Positions 1-6,671 of a DNA stretch of 8,278 nt are shown here, piece after piece. Origin of the DNA: Streptococcus oralis (GTDB lineage: Bacteria; Bacillota; Bacilli; Lactobacillales; Streptococcaceae); NCBI GenBank assembly GCA_905370255.1, contig CAJPKC010000037.1, forward strand, positions 1 to 8,278. Direction: 5' to 3'. The notes beneath the pieces are model-generated. The model saw only the letters and a program-made list of their open reading frames with translations, ran no database searches and was not told the DNA's origin. Both the position numbers and the translations under genes were made by a program. Position 1 is the first letter of the stretch, and every line of letters begins with the position of its first letter.

Positions 1-192
1 GCTGAGGTAGACTCACTTAAGGGAGAGAAAAAAGAAATTACATGGGGAAGCCAAATCCGCTCCTATGTATTTACCCCTTATACTATGGTCAAAGATCATC
101 GTACTAGCTTCGAAGTTGCGCAAGTAGATAAGGTTATGGATGGAGACCTAGATGGTTTCATCGATGCTTATCTGAAATGGCGTATCAGTTAA
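1..192 (+). CDS. prfB: Peptide chain release factor 2 (RF2), C-terminal 63 codons, 5' end outside window
   Basis: RF2 recognises UGA and UAA stop codons in the ribosomal A site and triggers release of the finished protein. Only the C-terminal 63 residues are present, read in frame 1 and ending in TAA. They contain the family stretch [20 protein letters not shown], followed by the typical end [17 protein letters not shown]. This is the part of the release factor core that follows the GGQ catalytic domain. The GGQ loop, the SPF stop-recognition tripeptide and any programmed frameshift site lie upstream and cannot be judged. The stop codon is 15 bases before ftsE and no terminator lies between them, so prfB and ftsEX are probably co-transcribed, an arrangement known in streptococci and other Firmicutes. 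The identification is secure from the conserved C-terminal block. Confidence 0.95.
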   Translation, partial: AEVDSLKGEKKEITWGSQIRSYVFTPYTMVKDHRTSFEVAQVDKVMDGDLDGFIDAYLKWRIS

Positions 193-195
193 AAG

Positions 196-203
196 AAAGG
201 AAG
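196..203 (+). promoter_or_regulatory. Ribosome binding site of ftsE
   Basis: AAAGGAAG sits 4 bases before the ATG at 208, a plausible Shine-Dalgarno sequence although the spacing is short. It lies wholly in the prfB-ftsE gap and supports the 208 start. Confidence 0.7.
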
Positions 204-207
204 TCAC

Positions 208-900
208 ATGTCAATCATTGAAATGAGAGATGTTGTCAAAAAATACGACAACGGGACAACAGCCCTACGTGGCATCACTGTAAATATCGATGCAGGAGAA
301 TTTGCCTACATCGTAGGACCTTCAGGTGCTGGTAAATCAACTTTTATCCGTGCCTTGTATCGTGAGGTCAAAATCGACAAAGGAAGCTTGCAAGTTGCAG
401 GTTATAACCTCGTTAAGATTAAAAAGAAAGATATTCCGTTCTTGCGTAGAAACGTTGGAGTAGTCTTTCAGGATTACAAACTTTTGCCAAAGAAAACCGT
501 TTATGAGAACATTGCTTACGCCATGGAGGTTGTTGGTGAAAGTCGTCGTAACATCAAAAAACGTGTTATGGAAGTCTTGGACCTTGTCGGTTTGAAGCAC
601 AAGGTTCGTTCATTCCCAAATGAGCTTTCAGGTGGTGAGCAACAACGTATCGCCATTGCGCGTGCTATTGTAAACAATCCTAAGGTATTGATTGCCGACG
701 AACCAACAGGAAACTTGGACCCAGATAACTCATGGGAAATCATGAACCTCTTGGAACGTATCAATCTTCAAGGGACAACTGTTTTGATGGCGACCCACAA
801 CAGCCAAATCGTAAATACCTTGCGCCACCGCGTTATTGCCATCGAAAATGGTCGCGTGGTACGTGATGAAGCGAAAGGAGAGTACGGATACGATGATTAG
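208..900 (+). CDS. ftsE: Cell division ATP-binding protein FtsE
   Basis: FtsE is the cytoplasmic ATPase of the FtsEX complex. It uses ATP to drive conformational change through FtsX and so activate a cell-wall hydrolase at midcell; in streptococci the hydrolase is PcsB. All ABC ATPase motifs are intact in the 230 residues: Walker A GPSGAGKST (37-45), Q-loop FQD (87-89), signature LSGGEQQR (140-147), Walker B VLIADEP (160-166), D-loop NLDP (169-172) and H-loop His197. The length matches the streptococcal family. The start at 208 follows an AAAGGAAG ribosome binding site, 15 bases after the prfB stop. The 3' end overlaps the start of ftsX by 8 bases, which suggests translational coupling and matched production of the two subunits. 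No defects are visible. The organisation and motifs together make this distinct from a generic ABC exporter ATPase. Confidence 0.97.
   Translation: MSIIEMRDVVKKYDNGTTALRGITVNIDAGEFAYIVGPSGAGKSTFIRALYREVKIDKGSLQVAGYNLVKIKKKDIPFLRRNVGVVFQDYKLLPKKTVYENIAYAMEVVGESRRNIKKRVMEVLDLVGLKHKVRSFPNELSGGEQQRIAIARAIVNNPKVLIADEPTGNLDPDNSWEIMNLLERINLQGTTVLMATHNSQIVNTLRHRVIAIENGRVVRDEAKGEYGYDD
874..880 (+). promoter_or_regulatory. Ribosome binding site deciding the ftsX start
   Basis: AAAGGAG lies inside the 3' end of ftsE, 12 bases before the ATG at 893. The spacing is slightly long, but the in-frame upstream ATGs at 836 and 866 have no comparable site. It therefore favours the 893 start and couples ftsX translation to ftsE. 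Confidence 0.6.
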
Positions 901-1819
901 TAGATTTTTCCGCCATCTGTTCGAAGCTTTAAAAAGTTTAAAGCGTAATGGATGGATGACCATTGCTGCTATCAGTTCAGTAATGATTACCTTGACCTTG
1001 GTTGCTATTTTTGCGTCAGTTATCTTCAATACTGCAAAATTGGCAACGGATATCGAAAACAACGTCCGCGTCATGGTTTATGTTCGTAAAGACGTTGAAG
1101 ACAACAGTGAAACCATTGTAAAAGAAGGCCAAACAGTCACGAACAATGACTACCACAAGGTCTATAATGCCCTCAAAGCCTTGCCAGCTGTTAAAAATGT
1201 AACCTTCTCAAGTAAAGAAGAACAGTACCAAAAGCTGACTGAAACCATGGGTGACGAGTGGAAGGTGTTTGAAGGAGATGCAAACCCTCTTCATGATGCC
1301 TACATCGTAGATACCAATTCACCAAGTGATGTAAAACCAGTAGCTGAAGAAGCTAAGAAAATCGAAGGTGTCTCTGAAGTTCAAGACGGTGGTGCCAATA
1401 CCGAACGTCTCTTCAAGTTGGCTTCCTTCATCCGTGTATGGGGATTGGTCATCGCAGGACTCTTGATCTTCATCGCAGTCTTCTTGATTTCAAATACCAT
1501 CCGTATTACTATCATTTCACGTAGCCGTGAAATCCAAATCATGCGTTTGGTTGGTGCCAAGAACGGTTACATCCGTGGCCCATTCTTGCTAGAAGGTGCC
1601 TTTATCGGATTGTTGGGAGCAGCTCTTCCATCAGCATTGGTTTACTTTATCTATAACCGAGTGTTCCAATCTGTCAACCCATCCTTGGTTGGTCAAAACC
1701 TATCTTTGATTACACCGAATACCTTTATTCCATTGATGATCGGTCTCTTGTTCCTCATCGGAATCTGTATCGGTTCACTAGGTTCAGGAATCTCAATGCG
1801 TCGATTCTTGAAAATCTAA
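893..1819 (+). CDS. ftsX: Cell division protein FtsX, permease-like subunit
   Basis: FtsX is the membrane partner of FtsE. It passes the ATPase signal across the membrane to the extracellular hydrolase PcsB. The 308-residue protein shows the family plan: cytoplasmic N-terminus, TM1 (about 22-46), a large extracellular loop (about 47-170), TM2 (about 178-202), TM3 (about 228-254), a short second loop, and TM4 (about 276-298). Between TM2 and TM3 is the conserved cytoplasmic stretch SRSREIQIMRLVGAK (209-223). With the start at 893, residues E109, L115, M119, W123, F126 and N131 fall where, as I recall, pneumococcal work placed the PcsB contact surface, which supports this start. The open frame extends up to 836, but that start would lie deep in ftsE and lacks a ribosome binding site. 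The start overlaps the ftsE end by 8 bases. A terminator follows the stop. Confidence 0.96.
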   Translation: MISRFFRHLFEALKSLKRNGWMTIAAISSVMITLTLVAIFASVIFNTAKLATDIENNVRVMVYVRKDVEDNSETIVKEGQTVTNNDYHKVYNALKALPAVKNVTFSSKEEQYQKLTETMGDEWKVFEGDANPLHDAYIVDTNSPSDVKPVAEEAKKIEGVSEVQDGGANTERLFKLASFIRVWGLVIAGLLIFIAVFLISNTIRITIISRSREIQIMRLVGAKNGYIRGPFLLEGAFIGLLGAALPSALVYFIYNRVFQSVNPSLVGQNLSLITPNTFIPLMIGLLFLIGICIGSLGSGISMRRFLKI

Positions 1820-1844
1820 GTCACATAACTGGATAAAACACATA

Positions 1845-1899
1845 AAAAAGTGGGATGTCATCAAGACTTCACAGCTCTTGATGCCCCGCTTTTTCTTTT
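1845..1899 (+). terminator. Rho-independent terminator of the prfB-ftsEX operon
   Basis: The lower stem pairs AAAAAGTGGG (1845-1854) with CCCGCTTTTT (1885-1894), including one T-G wobble. The upper stem pairs CATCAAGA (1859-1866) with TCTTGATG (1876-1883). An asymmetric internal loop (four bases on one side, one on the other) separates them, and the apical loop is 9 bases. The run TTTTTCTTTT (1890-1899) closes the structure. It starts 25 bases after the ftsX stop. Confidence 0.85.
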
Positions 1900-1918
1900 G
1901 GTCTTGGTGCTCAGTCGC

Positions 1919-1947
1919 TTGCCAATTTTGGCTAAAGAGTGTATGAT
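1919..1947 (+). promoter_or_regulatory. Sigma-70 type promoter of the MFS transporter gene
   Basis: TTGCCA (-35, 1919-1924) and TATGAT (-10, 1942-1947) are separated by 17 bases, each one mismatch from consensus. Transcription would start near 1954, after the ftsX terminator, giving a leader of about 45 bases to the preferred ATG at 1999. Confidence 0.75.
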
Positions 1948-1989
1948 AGGAAAGGACCTTTTTACTAATATGAAAAATGAACAATGAAT

Positions 1990-1993
1990 GAGG
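1990..1993 (+). promoter_or_regulatory. Ribosome binding site deciding the MFS transporter start
   Basis: GAGG lies 5 bases before the ATG at 1999. The upstream in-frame ATG at 1984 has only AT-rich sequence before it and no Shine-Dalgarno match, so 1999 is the better start. Confidence 0.6.
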
Positions 1994-1998
1994 AAAAG

Positions 1999-3153
1999 AT
2001 GAAACAATTTTTGGAAAAAGTGAGCATACTCTCCCTATCGTTAGTATTGATCACATCGTTTTCTATTTCGAGCGCCCTGCCTGCTATGTTTGACTATTAT
2101 CAGGGCTATTCGACTGGTCAGGTCGAACTCTTGGTCAGTCTCCCATCCTTTGGGATTATGGCCATGCTTTTATTAAACGGAGTTTTAGAGCGTATTTTTC
2201 CTGAACGCCTCCAGTTGACCTTGGGACTTTTGATCTTGTCAATCAGTGGAACAGCACCTTTCTGGTATCAGGGCTATTACTTTGTCTTTGCAACCCGTTT
2301 GCTATTTGGGCTTGGAGTTGGGATGCTCAATGCCAAGGCTATCTCGATCATCAGTGAACGTTACCACGGTAAAACTCGTATCCAGATGCTTGGTTTTCGT
2401 GGATCAGCTGAGGTAGTAGGAGCCTCTATCTTGACGCTGGCAGTCGGTCAGCTCTTAGCCTTTGGATGGACTGCAACCTTCCTAGCCTATGCAGCAGGTC
2501 TAGTGGTTCTTGTACTCTTCCTTCTCTTTGTCCCTTATGGAAAAGGAGAAGCTCATGAGTCCAAGCAAAAGACAGAAGAAGTAGCGAAACTAACTCGCTC
2601 TATGAAACAATTGATTTTCTTTCTAGCTGTCGGTGCTGCAGTCATTGTATGTACCAATACGGCTATCACCTTCCGCATCCCTAGTCTTATGATTGAGGTA
2701 GGGTTTGGAGATGCTCAGTTGTCCAGTTTGGTACTTAGTGGTATGCAGTTGGTTGGGATTCTAGCTGGAATCAGCTTTTCTTTCCTGATTTCGACCTTCA
2801 AGGAAAGACTTCTATTGGTCGCTGGTGTCACTTTTGGTATCGGGCAAATCATCATTGCTCTTTCCCCTTCACTCTGGGTGGTGGTTGCAGGTTCTATCCT
2901 GGGAGGATTTGCCTACAGCATCGCTCTGACGACAGTCTTTCAGTTGATATCTGAGCGAATTCCTGCAAAACTCCTCAACAAAGCAACTTCCTATGCTGTT
3001 TTGGGATGTTCTTTTGGAGCATCATTAACACCCTTCGTTCTTTCAGGGATTGGCTTGGTGACTACAGATGGTCGAATGACCTTTATCATTCTAGGAGCAT
3101 GGATGATTGCTACATCAGTGCTTGTTTCCCTCTTATTGAAAAAAGAAGCCTAA
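1999..3153 (+). CDS. Major facilitator superfamily (MFS) transporter, substrate unknown
   Basis: This is a polytopic membrane carrier of 384 residues, typical for 12-TM MFS proteins. It has hydrophobic segments from residue 8 onward and a hydrophilic, charged central loop (about 181-203) dividing two six-helix halves. Family features include an N-terminal SSALPAM segment after TM1 begins, the TRLLFGLGVGMLNAKA stretch in the TM4 region (about 99-114), and the equivalent GSILGGFAYSIALT in the second half (about 298-311). The usual motif A between TM2 and TM3 (GxLaDrxGrr) is reduced to GVLERIFPERL (61-71). The overall look is that of drug or cyanate/metabolite exporters of the MFS, but no substrate can be read from the sequence. 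It has its own promoter and is flanked by terminators, so it is probably monocistronic. The frame could start at 1984 (five more residues, MNEEK), but the GAGG site favours 1999. Confidence 0.88.
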   Translation: MKQFLEKVSILSLSLVLITSFSISSALPAMFDYYQGYSTGQVELLVSLPSFGIMAMLLLNGVLERIFPERLQLTLGLLILSISGTAPFWYQGYYFVFATRLLFGLGVGMLNAKAISIISERYHGKTRIQMLGFRGSAEVVGASILTLAVGQLLAFGWTATFLAYAAGLVVLVLFLLFVPYGKGEAHESKQKTEEVAKLTRSMKQLIFFLAVGAAVIVCTNTAITFRIPSLMIEVGFGDAQLSSLVLSGMQLVGILAGISFSFLISTFKERLLLVAGVTFGIGQIIIALSPSLWVVVAGSILGGFAYSIALTTVFQLISERIPAKLLNKATSYAVLGCSFGASLTPFVLSGIGLVTTDGRMTFIILGAWMIATSVLVSLLLKKEA

Positions 3154-3158
3154 CAAAG

Positions 3159-3189
3159 AAAAACTCAAGGATGAATCCTTGAGTTTTTT
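3159..3189. terminator. Bidirectional terminator between convergent genes
   Basis: A perfect 13-base-pair stem (3159-3171 with 3176-3188) carries the loop TGAA. It has an A-run on the left arm and a T-run on the right, so it can terminate in both directions. It begins 5 bases after the MFS gene stop and ends 5 bases before the stop of the minus-strand gene, so it serves both. Confidence 0.92.
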
Positions 3190-3194
3190 GTCTA

Positions 3195-3815
3195 TTAGCC
3201 AAACATCTGCCAAAAGTAATCGATGATGTAGGTCAAGCCATAAGTGTAAACGACTAGGGTAAAGGGTTTGGTCAGGATGATAATGGTCATATAACGCTTG
3301 AAGCTCATCTTGGTCAAAGCAGCCAACATGCAGAGAAAATCAGCTGGACTAACTGGCCAAATCATCATAAAGATAAAGAAACGGTCAAAGCGATTGCCCT
3401 CATCCAACCAACCGATATACTTGTCATAGGTGCGCTTGCTGACCATGGACTGGACAAAGGGTGCTCCGTAGAGACGAACCAAGTAAAAGATAATGGCACA
3501 ACCAATGACAATACCGATATAGTTGTAGATGGGCCCGATGATATGCCCATAGATAAAGACACCTGCAACGGATGTCAGAGCACCAGGAATGATAGGAACA
3601 ACCGTCTGCAATATCTGTAAAAAGATAAAGAGTGGTGGTCCCCAGATACCGGCCTGTTGGATAAAGGCAGATAGGGTTTCCTTGGAATGCAAAACTCCAG
3701 CCTGATAGGCCCAGATACAGAAAATCAAAGTACCAACTCCACCGATGATGGAAGAAATATTAATTGCTTGCTGTAGAAGGGGAGAAACAGCTTTCATTTG
3801 TTTATCGTGTGACAT
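3195..3815 (-). CDS. TVP38/TMEM64 family (VTT domain) membrane protein
   Basis: This is a 206-residue integral membrane protein with about five hydrophobic segments, at roughly 20-40, 55-75, 80-112, 145-167 and 177-200. The middle matches the VTT (SNARE-associated/DedA-like) domain: QILQTVVPIIPGALTSVAGV (67-86) holds the conserved proline re-entrant region. It is followed by the glycine-rich GPIYNYIGIVIG (94-105) and YLVRLYG (111-117). Near 147-160, FIFMMIWPVSPADF corresponds to the second re-entrant loop, though the arginine often found before its prolines is absent. Some VTT relatives move lipids between membrane leaflets, and bacterial DedA proteins affect undecaprenyl-phosphate recycling and membrane potential; the exact role here is unknown. 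The ATG at 3815 is preceded by GAGGAG at good spacing. It converges on the MFS gene and diverges from the helicase gene. Confidence 0.88.
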   Translation of the reverse strand: MSHDKQMKAVSPLLQQAINISSIIGGVGTLIFCIWAYQAGVLHSKETLSAFIQQAGIWGPPLFIFLQILQTVVPIIPGALTSVAGVFIYGHIIGPIYNYIGIVIGCAIIFYLVRLYGAPFVQSMVSKRTYDKYIGWLDEGNRFDRFFIFMMIWPVSPADFLCMLAALTKMSFKRYMTIIILTKPFTLVVYTYGLTYIIDYFWQMFG

Positions 3816-3843
3816 GTAAACTCCTCTTGTGTAGTATGATTCT

Positions 3844-3852
3844 ACTATACCA
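3844..3852 (-). promoter_or_regulatory. Extended -10 promoter of the VTT-domain gene
   Basis: On the minus strand the sequence reads TGGTATAGT, an extended -10 element (TGn plus TATAGT). No good -35 is seen at the normal distance, which is common for TGn promoters. The predicted start near 3837 leaves a leader of about 20 bases containing the GAGGAG ribosome binding site at about 3820-3825. Confidence 0.6.
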
Positions 3853-3905
3853 TATTTTAGGGAGAAAGACTACATGGGATACTTCGTGTGACTTTGCCTC
3901 AAGTA

Positions 3906-3914
3906 TGGTAAAAT
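3906..3914 (+). promoter_or_regulatory. Extended -10 promoter of the helicase gene
   Basis: TGGTAAAAT is an extended -10 element, 37 bases before the preferred ATG at 3952. A weak -35 candidate, GTGACT (3888-3893), lies 15 bases upstream of the hexamer. The promoter diverges from that of the VTT-domain gene, whose -10 is about 55 bases away. Confidence 0.55.
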
Positions 3915-3941
3915 GGGAATAAGAAAATGACAGCTTAGAAT

Positions 3942-3945
3942 GAGG
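3942..3945 (+). promoter_or_regulatory. Ribosome binding site deciding the helicase start
   Basis: GAGG lies 6 bases before the ATG at 3952. The in-frame ATG at 3940 overlaps this site and has no Shine-Dalgarno match upstream of it, so 3952 is preferred. Confidence 0.6.
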
Positions 3946-3951
3946 AAAATC

Positions 3952-6597
3952 ATGTTAGGATTGAAGTTTAATGGCACTTGGCGCAACTACCAAAAACAGG
4001 TCTTGGATAACTTTCAGGAATATCAAACAGATGGCCATGTCCACTTGGTGGCAGCACCAGGTTCTGGTAAAACAACCATTGGTATCGAGTTGATTGCTCG
4101 CTTTGATAAGCCAGCTCTGGTTTTGGTGCCGACTGTTACCATTCGGGAACAATGGGTGGATAGGATTCGCCAGGCCTTTTTAGAGGATAAGGACCAGGTC
4201 ACAAGTCTCGTGTCTCAAAATCTCAAGGATATGAAGCAAATCACCATCGCCACCTACCAAGCCTTTCACAGCACTATGCAACAGGTCCAATCTCAAGAAG
4301 ATAATGGCGAAGTTGAGGACTTTGTAGGTTTTGACCTGCTTGCTAGACTCAAGGAAAGGGGTGTCGAAACCCTCTGTCTGGACGAATGCCATCACTTGAG
4401 AAATGAATGGTGGAAAAGTCTAGAAGACTTCCGTAAAAACTACCAGCAATTGCAAGTCATCTCTCTCACTGCGACACCGCCTTATGACAGTGAGCCAGAA
4501 CTCTGGGATCGCTATCTCCAGATGTGTGGCGAGATTGACCAAGAAATCACGGTGCCAGAACTGGTCAAGGAAGACACTCTTTGCCCTCATCAGGACTTTG
4601 TCTATATCTGTTTTCCGACTAAGGAAGAGGACAAGCGCTTGGAAGAGTTTGAAGACACCAAGTGGCAGTATGTCAGCCAACTAGTCGTTGATCCTGACTT
4701 CCAAGAGTTGATTCGGAGCTCCAAGGTTCTCAAGGGGGAAATTTCAGCGGATATGCTCCTTGAGGATCCCAAATATCTCTCAGCACTCCTCATTTATCTA
4801 CAAGCTCAAAAGCTGGAAATTCCCAAGCATCTAAAAGATTTACTGGGAGCTGAAGGCTTGCCTGCCCTTAATTACTACTGGCTAGAAGTTCTCTTGCAAG
4901 GCCTTCTCTATCAGACACCTGACTGGTATGAGGATCCGCAGGAGACAAAGAAAAAGATAGAAGCAGAACTGAAATCAAGAGGACTGATTGAAAAACGTCA
5001 GGTTTTCTTGGTCAAATCCAAGGCCAATGACCAAATCCTCAACCAATCTCTAGGAAAACTGGCTGGCATCGCATCTATCTTTGAAACCGAGTATGCAAGT
5101 CTAGGTCACGACTTGAGACAGTTAGTCTTGGCGGACTATATCCGCAAGGATTTTGCTAGTTATCTGGGAGATGACCAAGCACCAATCACGCAATTAGGTG
5201 TCCTCCCTTACTTTGAAACCATTCGCAGAAGTGCACAAAAGCAAGGCTTGTCTGTCCCAATAGCAGTCCTTTCAGGTAGTGTCGTGATCATACCGGCTAG
5301 TGTCAAGGCAGAACTTCAAGCACTCATTCCAAACACTAGCTTAAGCTTCTCTGCCATTGGAAAACTCGATCAAGGTGCCTATCTCCAAGTAGGCTTTCCA
5401 TCCAGCTTTAAGGGGATGGTCGCAGCAGTGACAGAGCTCTTCCAACGTGGTTCTATCCAGGTCTTGGTCGGAACCAAGTCTCTATTGGGAGAAGGATGGG
5501 ATGCGCCTTGCGTCAACTCTCTAATCCTCGGAAGTTTTGTCGGAAGCTTTATGCTCAGTAATCAGATGCGGGGCCGTGCTATCCGTATCTGGCCAGGACA
5601 TCCAGATAAGACTAGTAATATCTGGCACCTAGTAGCCATCAAACCATACAAAAATCCAGCCTTTTCTAAGGAGGATCAAGAGGAACTAGACCTCAATCCA
5701 TATCAAGACTTACAAACCCTTGCCCGTCGTATGGACCATTTCCTTGGCTTGTCCTATAAGGAAGATACCATTGAAACAGGTCTGGATCGCTTGAACTTTC
5801 CTGAGTTCCCATTTAAGAAAAAGAAACTCGAAGACTATAACGAGAAGATCATGGAACTATCCAAGGATCGCGCCTCCCTTCGTAAAAAATGGCAGGAATC
5901 TCTCATCGTTGCTGACAAGATTGAGATTGTCAATGAAGTAGCGACTGACAGTAAACGAATCCCTCTGCTTGCCCTAGCGGATGCTGAAAAGTGGCTTCGC
6001 TATGTTCTGATGATATCTGCCATTAGCTTCCTAGCCTATGTCTTTAGACTAACCTTTTTTGCCTTGCCATGGTTGACAGCTCTTTGTGTTATCGTCCTAG
6101 CTATCACAGCCTTTCGCTATTACAGTTACAAGAGTCCCTATAAACGCTTGCGCCAGATCGGTGAAGCTATTCGCAAAGCCATGGTGACTGCCGGGCATTT
6201 GTCTGATGACCAGTCGCGCGTGCAGGTCGATGAGGACAAGGACAGCTTTAATGTCTTTGCCTATCTAAAAGGTGGCAGTATGCGAGACAAGGAACTCTTT
6301 TCAAAGGTTTTAGGAGAATTCTTTGCCCCAGTGGACAATCAACGCTACCTCTTAGTCGCTCAAAAAGCACCAGCCGGCCAATCCAAGTATTTCGTAGTCC
6401 CTAGCCTCTTTGAAAAACGCAAGGAAGATGCCCAGCTCTTCCAAAATGCCGTCGCACCACATATAGGCAACTACCAACTCGTCTACACCCGCAACGAAGC
6501 AGGCCGAAAAATCCTGCTCGAAGCCAGACTCAAATCCCTAGCCAACAAAAACGACCGCATCATCACCAAAAAGAAGGTTAAAAGTGCTTTGAAATAA
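3952..6597 (+). CDS. DEAD/DEAH-box superfamily 2 helicase-like protein with C-terminal transmembrane hairpin
   Basis: This 881-residue protein carries a complete-looking SF2 ATPase core of the kind annotated as DEAD/DEAH helicase or restriction 'res' subunit. Visible motifs are the adenine-binding RNYQ region (11-14), motif I AAPGSGKTT (34-42), motif II DECHH (144-148), motif III SLTATPP (171-177), a motif V region GTKSLLGEGWDAP (507-519) and motif VI QMRGRAIR with its arginines (538-545). Between motif III and the second RecA lobe (starting about residue 434) is a long, mostly helical and charged region. A second oddity is a pair of hydrophobic helices at about 682-701 and 704-722, which predicts a membrane-anchored hairpin followed by a soluble tail of about 155 residues. 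No nuclease or methylase motif is seen. It has its own promoter and sits just upstream of hsdR, which hints at, but does not prove, a role in DNA defence or processing. The start could also be 3940 (885 residues). The substrate is unknown. Confidence 0.85.
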   Translation: MLGLKFNGTWRNYQKQVLDNFQEYQTDGHVHLVAAPGSGKTTIGIELIARFDKPALVLVPTVTIREQWVDRIRQAFLEDKDQVTSLVSQNLKDMKQITIATYQAFHSTMQQVQSQEDNGEVEDFVGFDLLARLKERGVETLCLDECHHLRNEWWKSLEDFRKNYQQLQVISLTATPPYDSEPELWDRYLQMCGEIDQEITVPELVKEDTLCPHQDFVYICFPTKEEDKRLEEFEDTKWQYVSQLVVDPDFQELIRSSKVLKGEISADMLLEDPKYLSALLIYLQAQKLEIPKHLKDLLGAEGLPALNYYWLEVLLQGLLYQTPDWYEDPQETKKKIEAELKSRGLIEKRQVFLVKSKANDQILNQSLGKLAGIASIFETEYASLGHDLRQLVLADYIRKDFASYLGDDQAPITQLGVLPYFETIRRSAQKQGLSVPIAVLSGSVVIIPASVKAELQALIPNTSLSFSAIGKLDQGAYLQVGFPSSFKGMVAAVTELFQRGSIQVLVGTKSLLGEGWDAPCVNSLILGSFVGSFMLSNQMRGRAIRIWPGHPDKTSNIWHLVAIKPYKNPAFSKEDQEELDLNPYQDLQTLARRMDHFLGLSYKEDTIETGLDRLNFPEFPFKKKKLEDYNEKIMELSKDRASLRKKWQESLIVADKIEIVNEVATDSKRIPLLALADAEKWLRYVLMISAISFLAYVFRLTFFALPWLTALCVIVLAITAFRYYSYKSPYKRLRQIGEAIRKAMVTAGHLSDDQSRVQVDEDKDSFNVFAYLKGGSMRDKELFSKVLGEFFAPVDNQRYLLVAQKAPAGQSKYFVVPSLFEKRKEDAQLFQNAVAPHIGNYQLVYTRNEAGRKILLEARLKSLANKNDRIITKKKVKSALK

Positions 6598-6626
6598 AAG
6601 GAAGTGAGCGTTTTCTGCTAGGAATA

Positions 6627-6635
6627 TGATATAAT
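6627..6635 (+). promoter_or_regulatory. Extended -10 promoter of hsdR
   Basis: TGATATAAT is a perfect extended -10 element (TGn plus TATAAT), 36 bases before the hsdR ATG. No convincing -35 is present. There is no terminator between the helicase stop (6597) and this site, so hsdR may be transcribed both from here and by read-through. Confidence 0.7.
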
Positions 6636-6657
6636 AATAGCAAGAATATTGTCCCTG

Positions 6658-6663
6658 AAGGAG
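6658..6663 (+). promoter_or_regulatory. Ribosome binding site of hsdR
   Basis: AAGGAG is a full-strength Shine-Dalgarno sequence 8 bases before the ATG at 6672, which fixes the hsdR start. Confidence 0.8.
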
Positions 6664-6671
6664 AGATATAG

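Noticed and set aside
836..892. Upstream extension of ftsX to ATG at 836 or 866
   Set aside because: These starts lie within ftsE and lack a ribosome binding site. The ATG at 893 has AAAGGAG upstream, gives the family length of 308 residues and puts the PcsB-contact residues at their known numbering.
730..1074. Minus-strand open frame of 114 codons across the ftsE-ftsX junction
   Set aside because: It is fully antisense to two well-supported genes, has no ribosome binding site that I can see and encodes no recognisable domain.
1820..1983. Possible BOX, RUP or other streptococcal intergenic repeat between ftsX and the transporter gene
   Set aside because: The only structure found is the terminator hairpin. 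No terminal inverted repeats or target-site duplication were seen, and no second copy exists in the window.
1793..1984. Minus-strand open frame of 63 codons over the ftsX terminator and the MFS promoter
   Set aside because: It covers a terminator hairpin and a promoter, and its product has no recognisable features.
4180..4793. Several open frames of 66-86 codons overlapping the helicase gene
   Set aside because: They overlap the region encoding conserved helicase motifs II and III or the adjoining sequence, and show no independent start signals or domain content.
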